Assembly (NCBI RefSeq): GCF_002760615.1
Contig: NZ_AWWI01000186.1
Span: forward strand, 1-64,000
Direction of reading: 5' to 3'
DNA: 64,000 nucleotides
Source: Puniceibacterium antarcticum
GTDB taxonomy: Bacteria > Pseudomonadota > Alphaproteobacteria > Rhodobacterales > Rhodobacteraceae
In this document: positions 7,574-15,206 of the stretch, piece by piece
Numbering within the stretch: the stretch's first letter is position 1
Layout: every line of letters starts with the position of its first letter
Position numbers and translations under genes: made by a program
Notes under the pieces: model-generated
Seen by the model: only the letters and a program-made list of their open reading frames with translations
The model's database searches: none
Told to the model about the DNA's origin: nothing

Positions 7574-9427
7574 ATGCTCAAGATTCAGGACATATCCTAT
7601 TCCGTCGAAGGCCGACCGCTTATGGTCGAAGCCTCTGCGACGATCCCCGAAGGCCACAAGGTGGGCCTCGTCGGAGCCAACGGCGCGGGCAAAACCACGC
7701 TATTCAAGCTGATTCGTGGCGAACTCACGCTCGACACCGGCACCATATCCTTGCCCAGCCGCGCCAAGATCGGCGGCGTCGCGCAGGAGGTGCCTGCCTC
7801 GGAAACCTCGCTGCTCGACACGGTGCTTGCGGCGGATACCGAACGCGCAAGCCTCATGGCGGAATCAGAGACCGCGACCGATGCCCATCGCATCGCCGAG
7901 GTACAGACACGGCTCGCGGATATCGACGCTTGGTCCGCCGAAGCACGCGCCGCGTCGATCCTCAAGGGCCTCGGCTTTGACGATCACGAACAGCTTCAGC
8001 CCTGCTCGGCCTTTTCGGGCGGCTGGCGGATGCGTGTGGCGCTGGCGGGCGTGCTGTTTGCGCAGCCCGACCTGCTGCTGCTGGACGAACCGACCAACTA
8101 CCTCGACCTCGAAGGTGCGCTCTGGCTGGAAAACTACCTCGCCAAATACCCGCACACAGTCATCATCATCAGCCACGACCGCGGCCTGCTGAACCGCGCC
8201 GTCGGCGGCATCCTCCACCTTGAGGAACGCAAGCTCACCTACTGGAACGGCCCCTACGATCAGTTCGCGCGCCAACGCGCCGAACAGCGCGCCGTTCTGA
8301 CCTCGATGGCCAAGAAACAGCAGGCCCGCAAGGATCACCTGCAAAAGTTTGTGGACCGATTCAAGGCCAAGGCCTCAAAGGCCAAACAGGCCCAAGCCCG
8401 CGTCAAGATGATCGAAAAGATGGACACGATCACCCCGCCGGAAGAAATGGCAAAGCGCGTTTTCACCTTCCCACAACCGGACGAGCTGTCGCCCCCGATC
8501 ATTCACATCGAAGGTGGCTCGACCGGCTATGGCGACACTGTGGTGCTGCGCAAGCTTGACCTGCGCATTGATCAGGACGACCGCATCGCGCTCTTGGGCA
8601 AGAACGGTCAGGGCAAATCCACCCTGTCCAAACTGCTCTCGGACCGCCTGCCGCTGATCGATGGCAAGATGACCCGCTCCAACAAGCTGCGCATCGGCTA
8701 TTTCGCCCAGCATCAGGTGGACGAGTTGCATATTGACGAAAGCCCCCTCAGCCACCTGCAGCGGCTGCGCCCGGACACGATGCAATCCAAACTGCGCGCT
8801 CAGCTGGCCGGTTTTGGCCTTGGCGCAGATCAGGCCGATACAGAGGCCGGGCGCCTCTCGGGCGGGCAAAAGGCGCGTCTGTCGCTGCTGCTTGCCACCA
8901 TCGACGCGCCGCACCTGCTCATCCTCGATGAGCCGACCAACCACCTCGACATCGAAAGCCGCGAGGCACTGGTCAATGCGCTGACGGCCTATTCCGGTGC
9001 GGTGATCCTCGTCAGCCACGACATGCACCTGCTCGGCATGGTCGCGGACCGGCTCTGGCTGGTCAAGGACGGCACCGTTGCGCCCTATGACGATGATCTC
9101 GAGGCGTACCGCAAACTGCTGCTCGCCTCGGACAAACCTGCAAAATCGTCGAAACCCGCCGCAGAGAAACCCAAGCGGCCCTCGCGCGATGCCATCCTCG
9201 CCCTGCGCTCCGATGCGCGCAAAGGCGAAGAACGGGTGAAAAAAATCAACGAGATGCGCGACAAGCTGGCCAAGAAACTCTCTGACCCAGAGCTTTACGA
9301 AGACAGCCGCGCGGGTGAACTCGCCACCTGGAACAAGAAATACGCCGAGGTGATGGAAGCGCTTGGCCGCGCCGAGGCGCTCTGGATGGCCGCGCTCGAG
9401 AAACTGGATCAGGCCGAAACGGTCTGA
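7574..9427 (+). CDS. ABC-F family ATP-binding protein
   Basis: The 617-residue protein has two ABC ATPase domains and no membrane segment. The first P-loop is GANGAGKTTL near residue 34 with Walker B LLLLDEPTNYLD; the second is GKNGQGKSTL with LLILDEPTNHLD. The signatures are SGGWRMR and LSGGQKAR. The interdomain linker, rich in Lys, Ala and Gln (MAKKQQARKDHLQKFV), is the ABC-F P-site tRNA-interaction motif. A charged coiled-coil tail begins about residue 520. ABC-F proteins act on ribosomes or, for Uup, in DNA repair. The subfamily (YheS/Uup-like) is not resolved here. It is followed by repeat copy C. Confidence 0.93.
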   Translation: MLKIQDISYSVEGRPLMVEASATIPEGHKVGLVGANGAGKTTLFKLIRGELTLDTGTISLPSRAKIGGVAQEVPASETSLLDTVLAADTERASLMAESETATDAHRIAEVQTRLADIDAWSAEARAASILKGLGFDDHEQLQPCSAFSGGWRMRVALAGVLFAQPDLLLLDEPTNYLDLEGALWLENYLAKYPHTVIIISHDRGLLNRAVGGILHLEERKLTYWNGPYDQFARQRAEQRAVLTSMAKKQQARKDHLQKFVDRFKAKASKAKQAQARVKMIEKMDTITPPEEMAKRVFTFPQPDELSPPIIHIEGGSTGYGDTVVLRKLDLRIDQDDRIALLGKNGQGKSTLSKLLSDRLPLIDGKMTRSNKLRIGYFAQHQVDELHIDESPLSHLQRLRPDTMQSKLRAQLAGFGLGADQADTEAGRLSGGQKARLSLLLATIDAPHLLILDEPTNHLDIESREALVNALTAYSGAVILVSHDMHLLGMVADRLWLVKDGTVAPYDDDLEAYRKLLLASDKPAKSSKPAAEKPKRPSRDAILALRSDARKGEERVKKINEMRDKLAKKLSDPELYEDSRAGELATWNKKYAEVMEALGRAEALWMAALEKLDQAETV

Positions 9428-9535
9428 TCCGCCCTCGTCTGACAACCGGCGCAGGCTTCGCATAACGGACCTTGCGCCTGTTGCGCCTCCGCCGGGCCGG
9501 TCTGCAAAGAAAAGACGCACAGAACAGAGCCCCTG

Positions 9536-9589
9536 CTTCATCTGCCCTTAAATATCCCGGGGAGTGTGAGGGGCTGGCCCCTCACTCCG
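9536..9589 (+). repeat. Modular core-plus-hairpin repeat, copy C
   Basis: The core CTTCATCTGCCC-TT-AAATATCCCGGGG precedes a perfect stem GTGAGGGG/CCCCTCAC with a CTGG loop (9566-9585). It lies between the ABC-F and MarC genes, in the same sense. Bases 9537-9589 are identical to 58162-58214 (copy F). Confidence 0.88.
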
Positions 9590-9654
9590 GCGCTCTCCAC
9601 CCGCGACGCTCAAACTGGCTTGCCACAGTGCCAGACTCTGCCTAAGCCAGAGGG

Positions 9655-10275
9655 ATGGACAGCGCCTTTCTCATCACCGCCTTTGCCACGCTGTTTGTGG
9701 TGATCGATCCAATCGGGCTGACCCCGATGTTCATCGCCCTGACTGCAGACACCGATGCCCGTCATCGTCGCTCTGTTGCGATACGCGCCTGTGCCCTCGC
9801 CGCAGGTGTGCTGGTCCTCTTCGCCTTTCTTGGGGAATCGGTTCTGGGCTTCATCGGCATTTCGATGCCCGCCTTCCGGATCTCGGGCGGGATCCTTTTG
9901 TTCCTGACCGCTCTGGACATGCTGTTCGAACGCCGCACCAAACGGCGCGCGGACAAGGCTGAGCCGGAACAGGAGTATCCCGACCCATCGGTCTTTCCCC
10001 TTGCCATTCCGCTGATTGCCGGGCCCGGGGCCATAGCCTCGGTCATCCTGCTGACCGGTCAGGCCGAAGACGCGGTTGGCGTTGCATCGGTTCTGGGGGT
10101 GCTGATCGGCGTACTGATGCTGCTGCTGATGATGTTTTTCAGCGCCGGCGTGATCGAACGTGCTCTGGGCAAAACCGGGATCACCGTGGTGACGCGGCTT
10201 CTGGGGATGCTGCTCGCGGCATTGTCGGTGCAATTTGTGCTGGACGGGCTGCGCGCCTTTGGTCTTGGCGGCTGA
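9655..10275 (+). CDS. MarC family integral membrane protein
   Basis: The 206-residue protein has about six transmembrane helices. TLFVVIDPIGLTPMFIAL at residues 13-30 and PLAIPLIAGPGAIASVILL around residue 115 are the two pseudo-symmetric MarC (UPF0056) motifs. A charged cytoplasmic loop, roughly residues 85-110, joins the halves. MarC was once linked to multiple antibiotic resistance, but that role is not supported in E. coli and the transport function is unknown. The next gene follows after 57 bp on the same strand, so co-transcription is possible. Confidence 0.92.
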   Translation: MDSAFLITAFATLFVVIDPIGLTPMFIALTADTDARHRRSVAIRACALAAGVLVLFAFLGESVLGFIGISMPAFRISGGILLFLTALDMLFERRTKRRADKAEPEQEYPDPSVFPLAIPLIAGPGAIASVILLTGQAEDAVGVASVLGVLIGVLMLLLMMFFSAGVIERALGKTGITVVTRLLGMLLAALSVQFVLDGLRAFGLGG

Positions 10276-10332
10276 CCCTACTATCGCCCGACTTGCGTAC
10301 CTACATGAGGGCAAGCCGCAAAGGATGCAGAG

Positions 10333-10914
10333 ATGTCGTCACCTGAAAGCGGAAACCTTGCCTATCTGATCCTTCTGGGGGCGGTGCTGGTGTTCTGGCT
10401 GTTTGTGCAGAACCGCGATTCCCTGGGAAAAAAGGCGCAGGCCGCTGCCGCCTGGGGGCTGATCTTTCTGGGCACTATTGCAGGCATCGGCCTTTGGGAT
10501 GACATCCGCCAGACGGTGGCCCCGCAACAGGCGGTTTTTGCAGATCAGGGCCGCGTCGAACTGCCCCGCGCGCCGGACGGTCATTACTATGTGACACTGA
10601 CGCTCAACGGCGCGCCGGTGCGCTTCGTGGTGGACACTGGCGCCAGCGGGATCGTTCTGACCCGCGATGATGCGCTCAGGGCCGGTCTCGATCTGCAAGG
10701 TCTGGCATTTTATGCCACGGCCATGACCGCCAATGGCCCGGTGCAGACCGCGCCTGTCGAGATTGCGCAGATGTCCCTGGGTCCGTTCAGCGACAGCGAG
10801 GTGCGCGCCTATGTGAATGACGGCGAGATGGATGAGTCGCTGCTGGGCATGACCTATCTGCAGCGGTTCAAGCGGCTGGAGATTTCCGGCGGCAAGATGA
10901 TCCTGGAGCGGTGA
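10333..10914 (+). CDS. Membrane-anchored retropepsin-like aspartic protease (TIGR02281 type)
   Basis: The 193-residue protein has two N-terminal hydrophobic helices: LAYLILLGAVLVFWLFV at residues 8-24 and AAAWGLIFLGTIAGIGLW around residues 37-54. A single aspartic-protease domain follows. FVVDTGASGIVLT holds the catalytic Asp, and DESLLGMTYLQRFKRLEI is the second beta motif near the C-terminus. Clan AA members of this type work as dimers, probably facing the periplasm. The substrate is unknown. It ends 4 bases from the convergent holC stop. Confidence 0.86.
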   Translation: MSSPESGNLAYLILLGAVLVFWLFVQNRDSLGKKAQAAAAWGLIFLGTIAGIGLWDDIRQTVAPQQAVFADQGRVELPRAPDGHYYVTLTLNGAPVRFVVDTGASGIVLTRDDALRAGLDLQGLAFYATAMTANGPVQTAPVEIAQMSLGPFSDSEVRAYVNDGEMDESLLGMTYLQRFKRLEISGGKMILER

Positions 10915-10918
10915 TTCC

Positions 10919-11377
10919 TCACTTCTCGGCCTTCTTCTCCCAGCGGCCCGACTCTTCGGACCAGTATTGCGCGGAACACCCGGCATCTGTCAGGGCTTTC
11001 CACTGCACCCGCGCCGCCTGCACCGCGGCCGGATCATTGCCGTCGAACAGCACGCAGGTGCGTTCCATCGCCTGCACTTCCCCTGCCGACACCTCTGCCC
11101 CGTCCACCGTCATCAGACAGACCGCCGCATTCGGCACCTCTGACGTGGTCGTCAGAAGCACCGGCTGCGCCGCATCCTGCGCCCCGCCCGCCAGCCCGTG
11201 GGGCAGAAAGCCATCGTCAGGGCGCAGCCAGAGTTGTTCGTCAAGCCAGCTCATTTGTCCCGGGTTGCGCCCGCGCACCGCCACGCGCCAGCCATTGGCC
11301 AGCGCGCGTTCCAAAAGCTGTGGCAAGGCCACCTCAAGCGGGCGATGCGTCAGGTGATAGAAATAGGCAGCTCCCAT
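10919..11377 (-). CDS. holC: DNA polymerase III chi subunit
   Basis: HolC (chi) links the polymerase III clamp loader to single-stranded DNA-binding protein. The 152-residue product opens AYFYHLTHRPLEVALPQLLERAL and continues GWRVAVRGRNPGQMSWLDEQLW and DDGFLPHGL, all family motifs. The C-terminal LFDGNDPAAVQAARVQWKAL is also characteristic. It lies directly downstream of pepA, with one base between the pepA stop and this start. That pepA-holC pairing is common in proteobacteria and implies translational coupling. Confidence 0.93.
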   Translation of the reverse strand: MGAAYFYHLTHRPLEVALPQLLERALANGWRVAVRGRNPGQMSWLDEQLWLRPDDGFLPHGLAGGAQDAAQPVLLTTTSEVPNAAVCLMTVDGAEVSAGEVQAMERTCVLFDGNDPAAVQAARVQWKALTDAGCSAQYWSEESGRWEKKAEK

Positions 11378-11378
11378 A

Positions 11379-12851
11379 TCACGCGGACTCGAACTGCTCC
11401 GCGATCAGCCGGTTGAGCGACATCACCCCCCAGCCCGTGGCGCCCTTGGGCGACAAGGTCAGATCGCGCGGCACATGGGCGACACCTGCAATATCAAGGT
11501 GAATCCACGGCATGCCGTTTTGCACGAAACGGCGCAAGAATTCGCAGGCAGTGATCGACCCGGCAGGGCGACCACCCGAATTTTTCACATCGGCAATCGG
11601 CGATTTCAGCAGATCCGCATAGGGCTGCCCCATGGGCATGCGCCAGGCGCCCTCCTGCTCTGCCGCAGCAGCCTTCAGGAAGTTGGCGCAAAGCGTATCG
11701 TCGTTGGAATAGACGGCGGCATTGTCATGCCCCAGCGCCACGATGGCGGCACCGGTCAGGGTGGCAAGATCGATCATCGCAGCGGGTTTGATATGTTCCT
11801 GCGCGTACCACATCACGTCACACAGCACCAAACGCCCCTCGGCATCGGTGTTGTTGATCTCGATCGTGTCCCCCTTCATCGACGTCACGACATCGCCCGG
11901 GCGCATGGCCTTGGAATCCGGCATGTTTTCGACGATGCCGACCAGACCCACAACATTCGCCTTGGCCTTGCGCAGGGCCAGCGTGCGCATCACGCCCGAC
12001 ACAACCCCCGCGCCGCCCATGTCCATGGTCATCGTCTCCATCCCTGCAGCGGGCTTGAGCGAAATCCCGCCGGTGTCGAACACCACACCCTTGCCGATCA
12101 GGGCCAGCGGCGCGACGCCGTCAACGCCACCGTTCCAGCGCATGATGACCACCTTGGACGGGCATTCAGACCCCTCGCCCACCGCCAGTAACGCGCCCAT
12201 GCCCAGCTCGCGCATCTCGGCTTCTTCCAGCACCTGGACCTCGACCCCCAGATCCCTGAGCGCCAGCAGACGGTCAGCGAATTCGACGGTGTCGAGCACA
12301 TTGGCAGGTTCGTTGACCAGATCGCGGGTAAAGACCACACCGCTTGCCACAGCCATAAGCGGCGCGGCAGCGGCGGCAACCTCGTCCGGTTTGGTACACA
12401 TGAACACGGCCGCGCCCAGCGGATCAGCCTTTTGCGACTTGCGTGCGTCAAAGCCGTAGCCGCGCAGGGCCAGACCCAGCGCGATTTCTTCGGCGTGGCG
12501 CTGGGATTCCGCCAGAACCGTCAGTTCCGCCGTGCCTGCAACGCGCGCCAGCCCAGCACCGGCCTTGCGCGCCACGCCTGCTTCGGCGCGCCGTTCCAGC
12601 CGGACCAGATCAACACCGTCAGCAAGCATACCGGCGGGATAGGCAAGGCTCAGCACATCACCCTCGGCCAGTTTTTCCCAACGCTCGGATTCGACCGCAC
12701 GGGCGACAGCGCCCTTTGTCAGACGGTTCAGGCGCCGCGCGCCCGGGCTCATCTTGCCATCGGCGGTGATAAAGACGGCGACCCGTCCCTCAACCTCGGC
12801 AAGCGTCTCGACGTCCACGGGGGCAAAGGTGATCTCTCTCAGCTCGGTCAT
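11379..12851 (-). CDS. pepA: Leucyl aminopeptidase (M17)
   Basis: This cytoplasmic dizinc/manganese exopeptidase removes N-terminal residues from peptides. The product is 490 residues. GKGVVFDTGGISLKPAAGME has the catalytic Lys and a metal-binding Asp. MDMGGAGVVSG and the M17 signature NTDAEGRLVL provide further ligands and Arg. I place the start at ATG 12851, with AGGAG eight bases upstream, although the open frame extends to 13013. It is divergent from lptF and transcribed with holC. Some PepA proteins also bind DNA; nothing here tests that. Confidence 0.96.
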   Translation of the reverse strand: MTELREITFAPVDVETLAEVEGRVAVFITADGKMSPGARRLNRLTKGAVARAVESERWEKLAEGDVLSLAYPAGMLADGVDLVRLERRAEAGVARKAGAGLARVAGTAELTVLAESQRHAEEIALGLALRGYGFDARKSQKADPLGAAVFMCTKPDEVAAAAAPLMAVASGVVFTRDLVNEPANVLDTVEFADRLLALRDLGVEVQVLEEAEMRELGMGALLAVGEGSECPSKVVIMRWNGGVDGVAPLALIGKGVVFDTGGISLKPAAGMETMTMDMGGAGVVSGVMRTLALRKAKANVVGLVGIVENMPDSKAMRPGDVVTSMKGDTIEINNTDAEGRLVLCDVMWYAQEHIKPAAMIDLATLTGAAIVALGHDNAAVYSNDDTLCANFLKAAAAEQEGAWRMPMGQPYADLLKSPIADVKNSGGRPAGSITACEFLRRFVQNGMPWIHLDIAGVAHVPRDLTLSPKGATGWGVMSLNRLIAEQFESA

Positions 12852-12975
12852 GTCACTTCTCCTGATTTGCCCCAAGAGGTAAAGCGCCGAGGCCCCATTG
12901 ACCAGAGCGACATTTTCCAGCAGATCAGGCCAGTGTACGGTCACATCCGACGTAACAGGTACTTGGGGGATCGCC

Positions 12976-14115
12976 TTGGCCAGATTCGACAGATACGTGC
13001 TGTCGCAACTCATGGTGCTGTTCGGCTTTTTCGCTCTGGTGCTGGTGTCAGTCTACTGGGTGAACCGGGCAGTGATCCTGTTTGACCGCCTGATCGCGGA
13101 AGGGCATTCTGCCGGTATCTTCCTAGAATTCACCGCACTCAGCCTGCCGAACGTGATCCGGATGGTGCTGCCGATGGCGTCTTTTGCCGCCACTGTCTAT
13201 GTGACCAACCGCATGATTTCTGAATCCGAACTGACGGTCGTTCAGTCTACAGGGTTTTCGCCCTGGCGGCTGGCACGTCCGGTGCTTATGTTCGGGCTGA
13301 TCGTTGCAGTGATGATGTCCATCCTGACGCATTTTCTGGTGCCCAAAAGCCTCGAACAGCTTCGCCTGCGCGAGACGGAAATTTCCGGCTCGGTCAGCGC
13401 ACGCCTTCTGCGAGAGGGCACGTTTCTGCATCCTACAAGCGGCGTAACCTTCTACATTCGTGAAATCACCAATGAGGGAGAACTGCGCAATGTCTTTCTG
13501 TCGGACCGCCGACTGCCGAACCGTGTGGTGACCTACACTGCCGAAAACGCCTATCTTCTGCGCGACGCAGCCGGGCCCAAGTTGGTGATGCAAAGCGGGC
13601 TGGCGCAGACCCTAAACGTGCCCAAAGAGACGCTGTCGACCACCAATTTCACCGATCTCACCTACGATATCAGCGGGCTGGTCACAGCCGACAGCCAACC
13701 CCGCCGCAAGATCCAGTTCGTCCCCACGCTAGAGCTGCTGAGGGATACCGCCGCTGTGGCCGAGGCCGCAAATGAAACCATCGGTGAGACGCTGGAAGAG
13801 GCGAACAACCGCTTTCAGCAGCCGCTGCTGGCGGTGGTTGCCGCGATGATCGGCTATTCTGCCCTGATGATCGGCGGTTTCAGCCGCTTTGGCGTTGGTC
13901 GACAGATCGTCTTTGCGATATTCCTGCTGGTGGTGGTGAAGCTTGTCGAAAGTGCGGTGACCGACCCTGTGCGAGAGAATGCCGCGCTCTGGCCCTTGAT
14001 CTACCTGCCCACCTTGATCGGTCTTGCGATCTGCGTGCTGCTACTGCAGCGCGCTGCGGGCCCGTTCAAACCTGGCAAGTCTGCGCGCAGCATGTCGGCA
14101 GAGGGCAGCGCATGA
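12976..14115 (+). CDS. lptF: LPS export ABC transporter permease LptF
   Basis: LptF forms the inner-membrane LptB2FG complex that extracts lipopolysaccharide. The product is about 379 residues. Transmembrane helices lie near residues 15-35, 55-80 and 95-120, then a periplasmic beta-jellyroll (about 130-270), then three C-terminal helices. I choose TTG 12976, giving M(L)ARFDRYVLSQLM. That matches the family N-terminus and has GGGGGA six bases upstream; the longer frame from 12898 would add an unlikely hydrophilic leader. Its stop overlaps lptG as ATGA. Confidence 0.9.
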   Translation: MARFDRYVLSQLMVLFGFFALVLVSVYWVNRAVILFDRLIAEGHSAGIFLEFTALSLPNVIRMVLPMASFAATVYVTNRMISESELTVVQSTGFSPWRLARPVLMFGLIVAVMMSILTHFLVPKSLEQLRLRETEISGSVSARLLREGTFLHPTSGVTFYIREITNEGELRNVFLSDRRLPNRVVTYTAENAYLLRDAAGPKLVMQSGLAQTLNVPKETLSTTNFTDLTYDISGLVTADSQPRRKIQFVPTLELLRDTAAVAEAANETIGETLEEANNRFQQPLLAVVAAMIGYSALMIGGFSRFGVGRQIVFAIFLLVVVKLVESAVTDPVRENAALWPLIYLPTLIGLAICVLLLQRAAGPFKPGKSARSMSAEGSA

Positions 14116-15206
14116 TTCTGCATTTCTATTTTGCCCGCCGTTTTCTGAGCGTGTTCCTTGGCATGCTCGCGATCTTTTTCCTGTTTGTGGCCCTGCTGGA
14201 TCTGGTGGATCAGCTGCGCCGGTTCGATTCCTCGGTCAGCTTTGGTCAGGTGTTGCAACTGACCCTGCTGAACACGCCACAATCGTTGTATCAGATGCTG
14301 CCGCTGGTGATGATCCTGGCGTCGATCGCGCTCTTCCTGTCGCTGTCGCGATCATCCGAACTGGTTGTCACGCGCGCCTCCGGGCGTTCGGGTATGGCGG
14401 CGCTGGTTGCCCCCTCCATCATGGCGGGTTTGATCGGCGCACTGGCCCTGGGTTTGGGTAATCCCATCGTTGCCGCCACGTCAAAACGCTACAGCGAACT
14501 GGCGGAACAGTACGACAATGGCGGGTTGAACGTGCTGTCCATCGGCTCCGAAGGCTTGTGGCTGCGTCAGGGGGGCGATATGGGACAGACCGTGATCCGC
14601 GCGGCCCGCACCAATGCCCAAGCCACAAAGCTTTTTGACGTGAGCTTTGTCACCTATGCCCCCGATGGCGGCCCGCTGCGCCGGATCGAAGCGGCAGAAG
14701 CCTCCCTCGAACCCGGGACCTGGGTGCTGCGTGATACAAAGTCTTGGCCGCTGAACAGCGCGCTGAACCCTGAATCCGCGTCCAGCCGCGCGGACAGACT
14801 TCTGTTGCCGTCGACACTGACGCAGGACAACATCCGCGACCGGTTCGGCACGCCCTCTTCGGTGTCGATCTGGAACCTGTCGAGCTTTATCAGTGACCTC
14901 GAACAGGCAGGTTTTTCTGCCAGACGCTATCAGGTCTGGCTGCAGATGGAACTGGCCCGCCCCCTGTTTCTTGTCGCGCTCTTGCTGGTAGGCGCCGGTT
15001 TCACCATGCGTCACAGCCGTCTGGGACGCACCGGCATTTCCGTTCTTGCGGCGATCCTGCTGGGGTTCGGGCTGTATTACATCCGCAACTTCGCCCAGAT
15101 CATGGGTGAAAATGGCCAGATATCTGTCTATCTGGCAGCCTGGGCGCCCCCGGTCGCGGCGCTGCTCTTGGCACTGGGCCTGATCCTGCATATGGAGGAC
15201 GGCTGA
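14112..15206 (+). CDS. lptG: LPS export ABC transporter permease LptG
   Basis: LptG is the partner permease of LptF. The 364-residue product begins HFYFARRFLSVFLGMLAIFFLFVALLDLVDQ, the typical coupling and first transmembrane region. It has two further N-terminal helices, a periplasmic jellyroll (about residues 125-265) and three C-terminal helices ending LLLALGLILHMEDG. Both ends overlap neighbours: ATGA with lptF and TGATG with lptD. The six-gene run is therefore probably one transcript. Confidence 0.94.
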   Translation: MILHFYFARRFLSVFLGMLAIFFLFVALLDLVDQLRRFDSSVSFGQVLQLTLLNTPQSLYQMLPLVMILASIALFLSLSRSSELVVTRASGRSGMAALVAPSIMAGLIGALALGLGNPIVAATSKRYSELAEQYDNGGLNVLSIGSEGLWLRQGGDMGQTVIRAARTNAQATKLFDVSFVTYAPDGGPLRRIEAAEASLEPGTWVLRDTKSWPLNSALNPESASSRADRLLLPSTLTQDNIRDRFGTPSSVSIWNLSSFISDLEQAGFSARRYQVWLQMELARPLFLVALLLVGAGFTMRHSRLGRTGISVLAAILLGFGLYYIRNFAQIMGENGQISVYLAAWAPPVAALLLALGLILHMEDG

